Origin: Ruminococcus sp.
Lineage (GTDB): Bacteria; Bacillota; Clostridia; Oscillospirales; Acutalibacteraceae
Assembly (NCBI GenBank): GCA_017473775.1
Contig: JAFUJH010000064.1
Span: forward strand, 1-53,628
Length of the DNA stretch: 53,628 nucleotides
Direction of reading: 5' to 3'
Shown here: one piece after another, positions 7,462 to 16,653 of the stretch
Position numbering within the stretch: position 1 is the first letter of the stretch
How the letters are laid out: each line of letters opens with the position of its first letter
Translations under genes and position numbers: made by a program
The notes under the pieces: generated by a model
Seen by the model: the letters and a program-made list of their open reading frames with translations, nothing else
Told to the model about the DNA's origin: nothing
Databases searched by the model: none

Positions 7462-8190
7462 TCATTTGAGCACCAAGGGCATAACCTTTGTAAAATCTCC
7501 GTCCATAACAGACCAGGTGCTCTTGAGTCGCTCGGTAATAGGGGGAGAAATTGCCTGATGGATATACAGGCTCTGAATCCCAAAATCATAGGAGCTCTTG
7601 ATATCTGCTCTGAAATCGTTGCCAATCATTATGGTTTCGCTTTTTCTCAGCTTATGCCGTCTGAACAGTATCTCGTACATATGGGGGTCGGGCTTTTTGC
7701 AGGCAACATCAGAGCTGATGATAATATCGTCAAAGTACTTCTCAAGTCCCAGCATTTTAATCTCCGGCACAGTGAAGTCGTGCTGTGCATTTGACAGGAG
7801 GAACACCTTCTTGCCCTTGTCCTTCAATGCCTGTAAAAACTCGGGAACGCCATTGTAAAGACGGATGAATTCTGTGGAGTAGCAACGGAAGGTATTGGCG
7901 GTCAATGCGGCAACCTCTCTGGAGACAGTTACCTTTTTGAACTCGTACAAATCCTGAAAAACTCTGGTCAGGTCTATGTCAACATACTTCTGCTCAGGAC
8001 GGGCCTTCTTCATCTTATTCTTCTCTGTTGCACAGAGCTCCTGATACTTGCATCTGAGCTCATAGGCAGTGTAGCTTGCACCTCTGTAGCCATAGAACAG
8101 TACCATCTTGTCCCAAAGCTCTTTTGACTCCTCGTCAGTGCGGATATCAATGAGCGTACCGTACAAATCAAATATGTAATTTTTGAACAC
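7462..8190 (-). CDS. HAD superfamily hydrolase (YjjG/haloacid-dehalogenase-like)
   Basis: A 242-residue cytoplasmic protein. Motif I is FDLYGTL, motif II is FLLSNAQ, the motif III lysine is in ACKKPDP, and motif IV is MIGNDFRADI. A helical cap of about 100 residues follows motif I. Motif I has Tyr where classical phosphatases have the second Asp (DxD), as in L-2-haloacid dehalogenases and YjjG-type nucleotidases, so the acid/base step may differ. The substrate cannot be predicted. It stands alone between a repeat-rich gap and the divergent nth gene. A TATAAT at 8219-8224 on the minus strand is a likely -10, with a poor -35. Confidence 0.85.
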   Translation of the reverse strand: MFKNYIFDLYGTLIDIRTDEESKELWDKMVLFYGYRGASYTAYELRCKYQELCATEKNKMKKARPEQKYVDIDLTRVFQDLYEFKKVTVSREVAALTANTFRCYSTEFIRLYNGVPEFLQALKDKGKKVFLLSNAQHDFTVPEIKMLGLEKYFDDIIISSDVACKKPDPHMYEILFRRHKLRKSETIMIGNDFRADIKSSYDFGIQSLYIHQAISPPITERLKSTWSVMDGDFTKVMPLVLK

Positions 8191-8387
8191 AAAACCACTT
8201 CCCTAAGTTTATGTCAAAATTATACCATACTTTTTTTATGAAATAAAGGCTTTTTATTATCTTTTATAGCAATTTTAAGGAATATCGTAATTTTTGTATA
8301 TCGTTTTTTGTCAGATTTTAGGATAATATTTTGTAACTATAAAAAATAAATTACTGTAAACTTCCCCACTGAGAAAGGAGATTGTAT

Positions 8388-9014
8388 ATGAGAAAAAAGG
8401 ATATAGCAATACAGGCAGTAGAAGCCCTGAAGAGGGAGTACCCCGATGCACTGTGCTCCCTGGATTACACCGACCCTTGGCAACTTTTAGTTGCAACACG
8501 CCTTGCGGCACAGTGCACAGACGCAAGGGTAAACCTTGTGACCCCTGCCCTGTTTGCAAGATTCCCCGATGCTCAGAGTATGGCACAGGCAGATGTGGAG
8601 GAAGTAGCAGAACTTATCCACAGTTGCGGATTCTACCGCACCAAATCACAGGACTTAATTGCGTTTTCCAAAACTATAGTAAATGACTTTGACGGCAAAG
8701 TGCCTGATACTATCGAAGAGCTGACCACTCTGCAGGGCATCGGCAGAAAAACCGCCAATCTGATTGTAGGTGATATCTACGGCAAGCCTGCCGTAGTAGT
8801 AGACACCCACTGCATACGCATCACACGCAGGCTGGGACTCCACGAAGAAAAGGACGCAGGCAAAATTGAAAAAATCCTGCGAGCCCTCCTGCCCCCTGAG
8901 GAAAGTAACGATTTCTGCCACCGCTTAGTCCTCCACGGCAGAGCAGTGTGCAAAGCCCCCAAACCAAAATGCGAGGACTGCTGTATGCAGGACTTCTGCA
9001 AGAAGAAAATATAA
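8388..9014 (+). CDS. nth: Endonuclease III, DNA glycosylase/AP lyase
   Basis: A 208-residue base-excision repair enzyme that removes oxidised pyrimidines and cuts the resulting abasic site. The helix-hairpin-helix contains the catalytic lysine in GIGRKTAN and the catalytic aspartate in VVDTHC. The C-terminal 4Fe-4S loop has the usual cysteine pattern C-x6-C-x2-C-x5-C (CKAPKPKCEDCCMQDFC region). The start is ATG 8388 with GAAAGGAGA upstream; a TTG six bases earlier is a poorer choice. It is monocistronic and closes with a strong terminator. Confidence 0.95.
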   Translation: MRKKDIAIQAVEALKREYPDALCSLDYTDPWQLLVATRLAAQCTDARVNLVTPALFARFPDAQSMAQADVEEVAELIHSCGFYRTKSQDLIAFSKTIVNDFDGKVPDTIEELTTLQGIGRKTANLIVGDIYGKPAVVVDTHCIRITRRLGLHEEKDAGKIEKILRALLPPEESNDFCHRLVLHGRAVCKAPKPKCEDCCMQDFCKKKI

Positions 9015-9031
9015 AATATCCGCTTCATATC

Positions 9032-9066
9032 AAGCCTGACGGAAATGCTCCGTCAGGCTTTTATTT
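9032..9066 (+). terminator. Intrinsic terminator of nth
   Basis: The perfect 12-bp stem AAGCCTGACGGA/TCCGTCAGGCTT has a 5-base loop and runs into TTTTATTTAT. Confidence 0.95.
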
Positions 9067-9101
9067 ATATAAAAAGCACCAATATGCACCAACAAAACTT
9101 A

Positions 9102-9130
9102 TTGATATTTATAAACAGAAGTGTTATACT
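9102..9130 (+). promoter_or_regulatory. Promoter of the structured leader
   Basis: TTGATA (9102-9107), a 17-base spacer, then TATACT (9125-9130). The predicted start, near 9136-9137, coincides with the first base of the long helix described next. Confidence 0.7.
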
Positions 9131-9136
9131 GATTAT

Positions 9137-9345
9137 GCCAAACCAATTTAATATAAGAATAAGGGGCAATCATCTCTTTTTATAGGGACAGTTATACCTT
9201 TTTAGCATATCTATATTCCGAATTTGATAAAAATGCAAATTCCAACAATATGGATGTGCTTATTGCCCTTTATATTGATTGGTTTGGCGACTATCGGAGT
9301 TTGCGTTTTTTGTGCGTCTGCTTCGGTAGGCGCACTTTTTATTTT
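9137..9345 (+). promoter_or_regulatory. Structured RNA leader ending in a terminator (candidate riboswitch or small RNA)
   Basis: Base pairing seen directly: GCCAAACCAAT (9137-9147) with ATTGGTTTGGC (9278-9288); GGGCAAT (9164-9170) with ATTGCCC (9262-9268); AGCATATCTATATT (9204-9217) with AATATGGATGTGCT (9247-9260), using three G-U pairs; GAATTTG (9220-9226) with CAAATTC (9236-9242). A terminator follows: GTGCGTCT (9312-9319) with AGGCGCAC (9328-9335) and a T-run. AAGGAGGA (9359-9366) and the GTG start come just after it. Transcription must pass the terminator to reach the dockerin gene, so this is either an attenuator/riboswitch or an independent RNA of about 210 bases. It matches no riboswitch class I can recall. 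Confidence 0.6.
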
Positions 9346-9372
9346 TAATCATTTTTTAAAGGAGGAATTTTC

Positions 9373-12099
9373 GTGAAAAGGGTTTTAAGCGTATTGTTAA
9401 GTGTAATTATCGTGTGCGGTTGCTTTGGCGGTTTAGCAATTCCAAGTGTCAATGCAGCAAGTAATTTAAAAATTTGCGGTGTTGATGTAGGTATAGCACC
9501 AAATTCATTTATGCAGTTTTCGACAGCTAATGGAAGTAATAGTAACAGTGGTTACTATTACAAAGAAAAGTATTTAGGTGCATCACAATGCTTCGGGTTT
9601 GCAAGATGGTGTCAGTATAAACTTTTTGGTACAATTAGTTTGGGAAATGTAGATGATAAATATATAGCAAACTCCAGTAAGGATTTTTATTGTGTGTCAG
9701 CTGATGGTATTTCAAGTGTTCCTGCTGGAAGTTTAACTGTAAGCAAACTTAAGGCTTTGATTAACGCTTCAAAGCCAGGTGCTCACCTTAGAACAAAAGG
9801 TTCTACTCAACATTCGATGGTTATTACAGAAATCACAGATAAAGGATTCTCTATTGCTCAATGTAACGGCTCGAACAATAACGAATATAGCGGATATAAG
9901 CAAAATTATGTAGGTACTTATACCTATACTTGGAGCAGTTATGTATCAAGTACATATGGTTCCAGAGGTATTGCATATATAGAGATGCCTTACAAGTATT
10001 CTTATGATAGTAAACCTAAAATAACTTCTGCAAATGGTGACAATCATACTGAAATTACAATAAAGTGGTCAGAGGTTAGTGGGGCAACAAAATATAAGGT
10101 TGAAAGAAGAAAAGCTGGTGATGATAACTATTCTACTGCCAAAGATTCTACAACAAACCTTTACTTTATAGATACAGGGTTAAGTAAAAATCAGCGTTAT
10201 TATTATAAAGTGACGGCTTACAATGGCTCAACAAAGTTGGGCACATCAGAAGCGATTGGTGTATATACAAAATTTGATCCGCCAAAGGTTACAGCTGTAA
10301 GTGATACTAAAATGGAAATCACTTGGGATAGTGTTGCGAAAGCTGAAAGCTATACAATTATGAGAAAAAAATCAGGTGGTGAGTATTCCGAAATAAAGAC
10401 TGTGACAGGTACATCGTACACTGATTCGGGATTGTCTGCTTCTACGCAATATTATTATTGGATAAAAGCCAACTGTAATGTTGACGGAACAGATATTACA
10501 GCTAAATCAACATCCAACGGTCAGTATACTTTTACCAAAGCTCCTGTAATTAAAGAGGTAGATGATATAAGCAAATCTGAGATTAAAATTACATGGGGTG
10601 CTGTTTCAGGTGCTGACTCCTACAGAATAGACAGACGAAAAGCCGGAGACAGTGCATATAAAACTGTAAAATCAGGATTAACAACTACATCATTCAATGA
10701 CACAGGGTTGGAAACAGGTCAGAGATATTACTATGTTGTGTATGCAAAGAACAGTGCAGGAGAATCTGCAGCTTCAACTGCAGCAGGCGGTTATACCAAG
10801 TTTAATGCTCCTAATGTTACATCTAAGGATACATCGCAACTTTATTTGAGCTGGAGCGGTGTTTCGTATGCAGAAAACTATACTGTCAAAAGAAAAATAT
10901 ATAATGGTGAATATGGAATTATCAATATAGTAAACGGAACTAACTATACTGATATAGGGTTGCAAAGCGGAACACAATACTATTATTGGATTCAGGCAAA
11001 TTGTAATGTAGACGGCACAGACCTTGTAGCAAAAACAGTTTCAAAAGGACAATATACCTTTATGGAAAGACCCGATGTTTTATCCACAAGCAGTACTTCT
11101 ATTACGCTAGGTTGGGATGCAGTAAGAGGTAACACTACCTATAAATACGAGGTGTTAAGAAGTGCGGTGGGTGAAAATAACTTCAAGATTATTGCAACTA
11201 CAACAAACACAATATATGCAGACAATAATTTGTCTCCTTCTAATGAGTATGTTTATAAAATAAAAGCTTTTGATAGCAATTCCAACTATTGTACAGAAAC
11301 AATTGATCCTATATGTGTAGGGACAAAAGCTTGTTACCATAACTACACTTCAACAATAGTATCTCCCACTTGTACTTCAAATGGTACAACAACATATACT
11401 TGCGCGATTTGCGGTGACACATATACAGAATCAATATCTGCTACAGGACATACAGAAGTTATAGACAAGGTGGTTGCTCCAAGTTGCACTAAAACAGGTT
11501 TAACGGAAGGTAAGCATTGTTCTGTTTGTAACACAGTATTAATAGAGCAAACTGAGGTTATGGCGCTTGGTCATACAGAGGTTATAACAAAAGGTCATGA
11601 GGCTACTTGTACTGAAAACGGTTTAACCGATAGCGTGCATTGCTCAGTTTGTAAAGAAGTATTGACTAAAGCTGTAGTAATAGATGCGAAAGGCCATAGT
11701 GCTGAGAAGGATTGGACTACGATTTCATCATCGGATTCAGGAAAAATCACACAGGTTAAATATTGTATATATTGTGAAGATGTAATGGAATCAAGAGAAC
11801 TAACACAGGATATCACAAATCCGAGCAATCCCTCTGAGCCTTCAACAGGAGATCAGGATAATCCTACCGACCCCACAGACCCTGTTATGACAGGTCTCCT
11901 TGGTGATGCGGATTGCGATGGTACTGTAAACATCAAGGATGCAACGGCTATTCAGAAGCACATCGCAAATATTGTTGTTCTTTCCGAGGATGGCTATGCA
12001 GTTTCAGATGTTGATGCTTCCGATGATATCAATATCAAGGACGCAACTGCAATTCAGAAACACATCGCAGGTATTGATACAGGTTTTCCTATTGGTTGA
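9373..12099 (+). CDS. Secreted papain-fold/FN3/dockerin protein
   Basis: A 908-residue exported protein. Order: signal peptide 1-28 (cut after VNA); a domain of about 180 residues with a CHAP/NlpC-like look (Cys73 in SQCFGFARW, His147 in TQHSMVITEI); about five fibronectin type III modules (roughly 215-650) with two internally duplicated pairs; three Cys-rich repeats of the CxxC...GHTE type (about 652-790); a Pro/Asp linker; and a C-terminal type-I dockerin with two GD-D-D...NIKDATAIQKHIA repeats. The dockerin should attach it to a cohesin scaffold on the cell. Peptidase or cell-wall amidase activity is inferred from two residues and is unproven. The start is GTG with AAGGAGGA. The sequence is more AT-rich than the flanking housekeeping genes. 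Confidence 0.85.
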   Translation: MKRVLSVLLSVIIVCGCFGGLAIPSVNAASNLKICGVDVGIAPNSFMQFSTANGSNSNSGYYYKEKYLGASQCFGFARWCQYKLFGTISLGNVDDKYIANSSKDFYCVSADGISSVPAGSLTVSKLKALINASKPGAHLRTKGSTQHSMVITEITDKGFSIAQCNGSNNNEYSGYKQNYVGTYTYTWSSYVSSTYGSRGIAYIEMPYKYSYDSKPKITSANGDNHTEITIKWSEVSGATKYKVERRKAGDDNYSTAKDSTTNLYFIDTGLSKNQRYYYKVTAYNGSTKLGTSEAIGVYTKFDPPKVTAVSDTKMEITWDSVAKAESYTIMRKKSGGEYSEIKTVTGTSYTDSGLSASTQYYYWIKANCNVDGTDITAKSTSNGQYTFTKAPVIKEVDDISKSEIKITWGAVSGADSYRIDRRKAGDSAYKTVKSGLTTTSFNDTGLETGQRYYYVVYAKNSAGESAASTAAGGYTKFNAPNVTSKDTSQLYLSWSGVSYAENYTVKRKIYNGEYGIINIVNGTNYTDIGLQSGTQYYYWIQANCNVDGTDLVAKTVSKGQYTFMERPDVLSTSSTSITLGWDAVRGNTTYKYEVLRSAVGENNFKIIATTTNTIYADNNLSPSNEYVYKIKAFDSNSNYCTETIDPICVGTKACYHNYTSTIVSPTCTSNGTTTYTCAICGDTYTESISATGHTEVIDKVVAPSCTKTGLTEGKHCSVCNTVLIEQTEVMALGHTEVITKGHEATCTENGLTDSVHCSVCKEVLTKAVVIDAKGHSAEKDWTTISSSDSGKITQVKYCIYCEDVMESRELTQDITNPSNPSEPSTGDQDNPTDPTDPVMTGLLGDADCDGTVNIKDATAIQKHIANIVVLSEDGYAVSDVDASDDINIKDATAIQKHIAGIDTGFPIG

Positions 12100-12149
12100 T
12101 ATAAATAATCAAGCCCAAAGTAAATAAAACTGAGTATCAAACAGTCAAA

Positions 12150-12178
12150 ACACGGGTCGTCGTAGGCAACCACCCCTA
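12150..12178. repeat. Family-C repeat fragment
   Basis: ACGGGTCGTCGTAGGCAACC and CACCCCTACA resemble the GGGTCGTCGTGGGCGCCGACCCCTACA block at 7228 and 52503, here with a degenerate centre. Confidence 0.5.
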
Positions 12179-12194
12179 CAAAACATAAATCCTA

Positions 12195-12236
12195 TACAAA
12201 AATCCCCGACTACGGAAGTAATCGGGGATTTATTAT
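12195..12236. terminator. Bidirectional terminator between the dockerin gene and valS
   Basis: The stem AAATCCCCGA (12200-12209)/TCGGGGATTT (12222-12231) has T-rich flanks on both strands and serves two convergent genes. Confidence 0.9.
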
Positions 12237-12267
12237 TGCGTTTCTGCCTTTATTTCATTAATAAAGA

Positions 12268-14904
12268 TTACTGCAGGGCTTCGATTGCGGCCTTGATAAG
12301 GGCAATCTTCTCGCGCTCGCGCTGAGCCTGACCCTTAATCTTCTCAACAACAGCCTCGGGAGCCTTTGCCATAAAGCCTGCATTGTTCAGCTTGCCCTCG
12401 TCCTGAGCAAGAAGCTTCTCAACCTGAGCAAGTTCCTTCTGAAGTCGTGCAAGTTCTGCTTCCTTGTCTACAAGCTCGCTCATGGGAATGTAGATTTTTG
12501 CATCGGAAACAACGATTGTAACTGCACCGTCAAGGTCAAATTCCTTGTCAATCTCTACCTCTGTTGCAGATGCAAGAGATACAATGAACTTTGCACCAAG
12601 CTCGTAAGTCTCTTTATTCTCTGTTGCAATGTAAACCTTTGCCTTCTTTGAGGGAGGTACATTCATCTCGTTACGGCGTGTACGGATAGCGGTGATAGCC
12701 TCCATAATCTTCTGAGTTGTGAGCACCTCTGCAGGGAAGTGGAGGTCATCAGAAAATTCAGGATACTTACACAGCATAATTGTCTCGCCATCAGCCTCAG
12801 CATTGTGGGGCAGAGTCTGCCAGATTTCCTCAGTGATAAAGGGCATAAAGGGGTGGAGAAGTCTCAGTGTTCTCTCCAGTACCCAGACCAGTACCTGACG
12901 GGCGTTCTGAGCGGTCTCGCCCTCCTCGCGGAGTCTTGACTTGGTAAGCTCGATGTACCAGTCGCAGTAGCAATCCCAGATAAAGTCGTAGAGCTTCTGT
13001 ACAGCAATACCAAGCTCGAACTTATCAAGGTTATCTGCAACTTCTTTTGCAACTGTGTTTACAGCGGAGATAATCCACTTATCCTCTGTTGTGAGCACCT
13101 CGGGGAGCTCACAGGGAACATTGTGGTCGTCAATGTTCATATGAACAAAACGGCTTGCGTTGTAAAGCTTATTTGCAAAGTTACGGCAGGACTCAACTCG
13201 CTTGTCGGAAAATCTCATATCGTTTCCGGGTGAGTTACCTGTTGCGAGGAAGAATCTCAGTGCGTCTGCGCCGTACTGGTCAATGAGAAGCAGAGGGTCA
13301 ACGCCGTTGCCCAGAGACTTACTCATCTTTCTGCCCTGCTCGTCACGGATAATGCCGTGGATAAATACGGTATCAAAAGGCTGTGCACCCATATTCTCCA
13401 TACCGCTGAAAATCATTCTGGCAACCCAGAAGAAGATAATATCGTAACCTGTTACCAGAGTGCTTGTGGGATAGAAGAAGTCAAGCTCGTCTGTCTTATT
13501 GGGCCAGCCAAGAGTTGAGAAAGGCCACAGTGCAGAGCTGAACCAGGTATCCAGAGTGTCCTCATCCTGATGAACATGAGTGCCGCCGCACTTGGGACAT
13601 ACAGTAACCTCATCCTTGGATACTGTCATCTCGCCGCAATCAGCACAGTAGTATGCAGGGATTCTGTGTCCCCACCAAAGCTGACGGGAGATACACCAGT
13701 CACGGATATTCTCCATCCAGTGGAAGTAAACCTTCTCGAATCTTTCGGGAACGAACTTTGTTTTGCCTGAGCGTACACAGTCGATTGCAGGCTCAGCCAG
13801 AGGCTGCATCTTAACAAACCACTGCATTGAAACTCTGGGCTCAACAGTAGTACCGCAACGGTAGCAGGTACCTACATTATGAGCGTGAGGCTCAATCTTT
13901 ACAAGGAAGCCGCCTTCTTCAAGGTCTTTAACGATAGCCTTACGGCACTCGTAGCGGTCCATACCCTGATACTTCTCGCCTGCGTTCTCGTTCATATGAG
14001 CAGTATCGTCCATTACATTGATAATGGGCAGGTTGTGACGGAGTCCAACCTCGAAGTCGTTGGGGTCGTGTGCAGGAGTAATCTTAACAACACCTGTACC
14101 AAACTCCATATCAACATAGCTGTCTGCAACAACAGGAATCTCACGGCCCACAATGGGGAGGGTAACTGTCTTGCCAACGAATGCCTTGTATCTTTCATCA
14201 TCGGGGTTTACTGCAATAGCAGTATCGCCGAGTAAGGTCTCAGGACGGGTAGTAGCAAGCTCAACAAAACCTGAGCCGTCTGTGAGAGGATAGCGGAGAT
14301 GCCAGAAGAAGCCCTCCTGCTCCTCAAACTCAACCTCTGCATCAGAGATAGAAGTACAGCAGTGGGGACACCAGTTGATGATTCGCTCACCGCGGTAGAT
14401 GAGGCCCTTCTCATACAGGCGTACAAATACCTCTTTAACTGCGTCGGAGCAACCCTCGTCCATAGTGAATCGCTCTCTTGACCAGTCACAGCTTGTACCA
14501 AGCTTCTTCAGCTGGTTGCAAATGCGTCCGCCGTATTCTTCCTTCCAAGCCCAAGCACGCTCAAGAAAAGCCTCTCTGCCGATATCTTCCTTGGTGATGC
14601 CTTCCTTCTTCATTGCCTCAACAATCTTTGCTTCAGTCGCAATGGATGCGTGGTCAGTACCGGGCAGCCAGAGAGCTGCATAGCCCTGCATTCTGCGGTA
14701 GCGGATAAGGATATCCTGCAGAGTGTTGTCCAGAGCGTGTCCGATGTGAAGCTGACCTGTAATGTTAGGCGGGGGCATAACTATAGTATAGGGCTTCTTG
14801 CTGCGGTCAACCTCCGCACGGAAGAAGCCACCCTTCATCCAGAAATCATATATTTTATCCTCAACCTCTTTTGGGTTATAGGACTTTGCCAGTTCCTTTG
14901 CCAT
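12268..14904 (-). CDS. valS: Valine--tRNA ligase
   Basis: An 878-residue class Ia aminoacyl-tRNA synthetase that charges tRNA-Val. The HIGH motif is in [15 protein letters not shown], the KMSKS loop is in [11 protein letters not shown], the editing domain has the [12 protein letters not shown] block, and CYRCG...CADCG...CPKCG zinc-knuckle cysteines are present. The C-terminus is a coiled coil ([19 protein letters not shown]). Length and order are those of normal bacterial ValS. I chose ATG 14904 (MAKELAK), which follows AGGAGG; an earlier in-frame codon has no site. The promoter is close, leaving a leader too short for a T-box. Confidence 0.98.
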   Translation of the reverse strand: MAKELAKSYNPKEVEDKIYDFWMKGGFFRAEVDRSKKPYTIVMPPPNITGQLHIGHALDNTLQDILIRYRRMQGYAALWLPGTDHASIATEAKIVEAMKKEGITKEDIGREAFLERAWAWKEEYGGRICNQLKKLGTSCDWSRERFTMDEGCSDAVKEVFVRLYEKGLIYRGERIINWCPHCCTSISDAEVEFEEQEGFFWHLRYPLTDGSGFVELATTRPETLLGDTAIAVNPDDERYKAFVGKTVTLPIVGREIPVVADSYVDMEFGTGVVKITPAHDPNDFEVGLRHNLPIINVMDDTAHMNENAGEKYQGMDRYECRKAIVKDLEEGGFLVKIEPHAHNVGTCYRCGTTVEPRVSMQWFVKMQPLAEPAIDCVRSGKTKFVPERFEKVYFHWMENIRDWCISRQLWWGHRIPAYYCADCGEMTVSKDEVTVCPKCGGTHVHQDEDTLDTWFSSALWPFSTLGWPNKTDELDFFYPTSTLVTGYDIIFFWVARMIFSGMENMGAQPFDTVFIHGIIRDEQGRKMSKSLGNGVDPLLLIDQYGADALRFFLATGNSPGNDMRFSDKRVESCRNFANKLYNASRFVHMNIDDHNVPCELPEVLTTEDKWIISAVNTVAKEVADNLDKFELGIAVQKLYDFIWDCYCDWYIELTKSRLREEGETAQNARQVLVWVLERTLRLLHPFMPFITEEIWQTLPHNAEADGETIMLCKYPEFSDDLHFPAEVLTTQKIMEAITAIRTRRNEMNVPPSKKAKVYIATENKETYELGAKFIVSLASATEVEIDKEFDLDGAVTIVVSDAKIYIPMSELVDKEAELARLQKELAQVEKLLAQDEGKLNNAGFMAKAPEAVVEKIKGQAQREREKIALIKAAIEALQ

Positions 14905-14942
14905 AAACAATTCCTCCTGTCGCAAAGGGAATATACATTGTT

Positions 14943-14971
14943 ATTATCGCATTTAGAGCCCGTTTTGTCAA
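14943..14971 (-). promoter_or_regulatory. Promoter of valS
   Basis: On the minus strand TTGACA (14966-14971), 17 bases, then GATAAT (14943-14948). It lies just downstream of the ABC operon terminator. Confidence 0.75.
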
Positions 14972-14982
14972 CGGATATACAA

Positions 14983-15017
14983 TAAAAAACCGACCGCTCC
15001 ACAAAAGAACGGTCGGA
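14983..15017 (-). terminator. Terminator of the Gld-type ABC operon
   Basis: On the minus strand the stem CCGACCG/CGGTCGG with a 13-base loop is followed by TTTTTTATTG. Confidence 0.9.
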
Positions 15018-15048
15018 TATTCTGTATTTTTTTCTTTTACTACACAGA

Positions 15049-16653
15049 TTATCGGATAGAAGCTATCTCCTTACCGCTTATAAGCTTAGAGATATTGCTT
15101 ATAATTGCAGAAATATCTGCGCTGTATACATAACCTGTTCTCTCACCGTTGACAAAGGGAATCACCTTCTGGGTGTCGGTCTCGCAGTATACTACTGTGT
15201 CGGACTCTCTGTCGGACAGGTAGTTGTAGGTTACTGTCAGAATCTTGTCCCCTGCTGTGGTTGTAGCATCAGCACCGCCATACTCCATAAGTGTTAAGTC
15301 CTGATACATAATATAGAACTGGTCAGAGTCTATTTCCTTGGAGTCAAGAGTAACCTTATACTCAACCTCTGTGGTCTCGTTGCCGTCCTCGTCGGTAGCA
15401 GGCACCTGCTCTGTTGCAAGCTTGAAGGTGTAAATATTGCCCTCTGCCTTTACTGTGACAGACTCAAGTGCTGTATACACAGGATTAAGCAGGTACTCGC
15501 TGCGAAGCTTATCCATAGAGGTGGTAGCCCAAGCAACGCTTGTTGCGGCAATCTTATAGATAAGTTTTCCGTCCTCCTCCATCAGGTACACATTACCCTC
15601 TGAGTCCGCCTCGGATGCCATAAGTGACATAGGCACCTTGACCTCCTCATTGAGGGTCTCGTTGCCTGCATCATCGTACTCGGTGTTTGTGTAGGTATAG
15701 GTGGTCTTGACTGTTGCAAAGGGAGTGCTCAGTCCGTAGTCCTTCAGATTCTGTGCATCGGGGTTGACGCATACAACCTCAGTAGCAGTCAGGTTTCTGA
15801 TATTACCTACTATGTTACTGCCCTCAACAGTGTTTACAGGAACATTTCCGTGGGAGGTCATCAGATAATAACAATTAAGGTCGCCCTCTGTATTGGCAGT
15901 GATAACAACCTCCTCGCTCAGGTGTGAGCCGCCGAGAGTTATCTTATCAAAGCTGTCGTCAGATGCATTGTAAGCCGCTGTATTGACAGAGGTACTAAAC
16001 AAATCGGTAATGCTCAGAAGCATAGGCTCCAGCTCAGACAGGTTTGCAACATACACAGTATCGTTGTCACCAAACTGAATATAGCAGGAGGTTCCGCCGG
16101 GAGCATCATCACCAAGTCGAAGCTCAGAATTTGTACCGTCGTTGTAGTAAACCTTAGCCACTGCACGGGGATTGTCAAAGCCGTACTCTGCGGCATTCTC
16201 ACCTGTAACATCTGCAACCTGAGTAAACTCTACAAAGCACACTGCACTTGCAAGGAGAGAGGGGTTTGTAGCCTGAAGGCTGTAATCCTCAAAGCCCTCC
16301 AGTGTATATACGGTTGCCTCGGTTGTGCCGTCGGAATTCACGGGAGTTGTAAGCAGGAAGGTGTAGTTACCCTCCTGAGTGCTCATTGAGATTTTATCAA
16401 TCTGAGCAGGCTTGTAGTTCAGGAGTGTGCCGTAGGAGTTATTCTCCAGCTCACCCTTATCGTTAGTCTTGACAGTTGCAGTGTGCATACCCTCATCAGT
16501 TACGCCGTAGGTAAGCTCTGTGCCGAGATCTATCTCAGAAAGTCCGCTGCCGCTCTCGCCCCAAGGTACAAGAACAACCACAAGAATCAGTGCTATAATA
16601 AGCACCAGTGCTACGCCTGCGATGATGATGTTTCTTTTCATATTCTTATTCAT
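15049..16653 (-). CDS. DUF4340-type extracytoplasmic protein of a Gld-like ABC system
   Basis: A 534-residue protein with one N-terminal transmembrane helix (about residues 9-31) and a long extracytoplasmic part rich in beta-strand-type sequence with repeated modules, the plan of DUF4340 proteins. In many bacteria DUF4340 genes close a cluster of an ATPase, an ABC-2 permease and a GldG-like protein, exactly as here. The ATG overlaps the stop of the preceding gene (TGATG), so translation is coupled. The transported substrate is unknown; gliding is not implied in this organism. Confidence 0.8.
   Translation of the reverse strand: MNKNMKRNIIIAGVALVLIIALILVVVLVPWGESGSGLSEIDLGTELTYGVTDEGMHTATVKTNDKGELENNSYGTLLNYKPAQIDKISMSTQEGNYTFLLTTPVNSDGTTEATVYTLEGFEDYSLQATNPSLLASAVCFVEFTQVADVTGENAAEYGFDNPRAVAKVYYNDGTNSELRLGDDAPGGTSCYIQFGDNDTVYVANLSELEPMLLSITDLFSTSVNTAAYNASDDSFDKITLGGSHLSEEVVITANTEGDLNCYYLMTSHGNVPVNTVEGSNIVGNIRNLTATEVVCVNPDAQNLKDYGLSTPFATVKTTYTYTNTEYDDAGNETLNEEVKVPMSLMASEADSEGNVYLMEEDGKLIYKIAATSVAWATTSMDKLRSEYLLNPVYTALESVTVKAEGNIYTFKLATEQVPATDEDGNETTEVEYKVTLDSKEIDSDQFYIMYQDLTLMEYGGADATTTAGDKILTVTYNYLSDRESDTVVYCETDTQKVIPFVNGERTGYVYSADISAIISNISKLISGKEIASIR

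Noticed and set aside
14905-14971. T-box leader upstream of valS
   Set aside because: The promoter lies only about 40-65 bases before the start codon, and there is no T-box core sequence or specifier stem.
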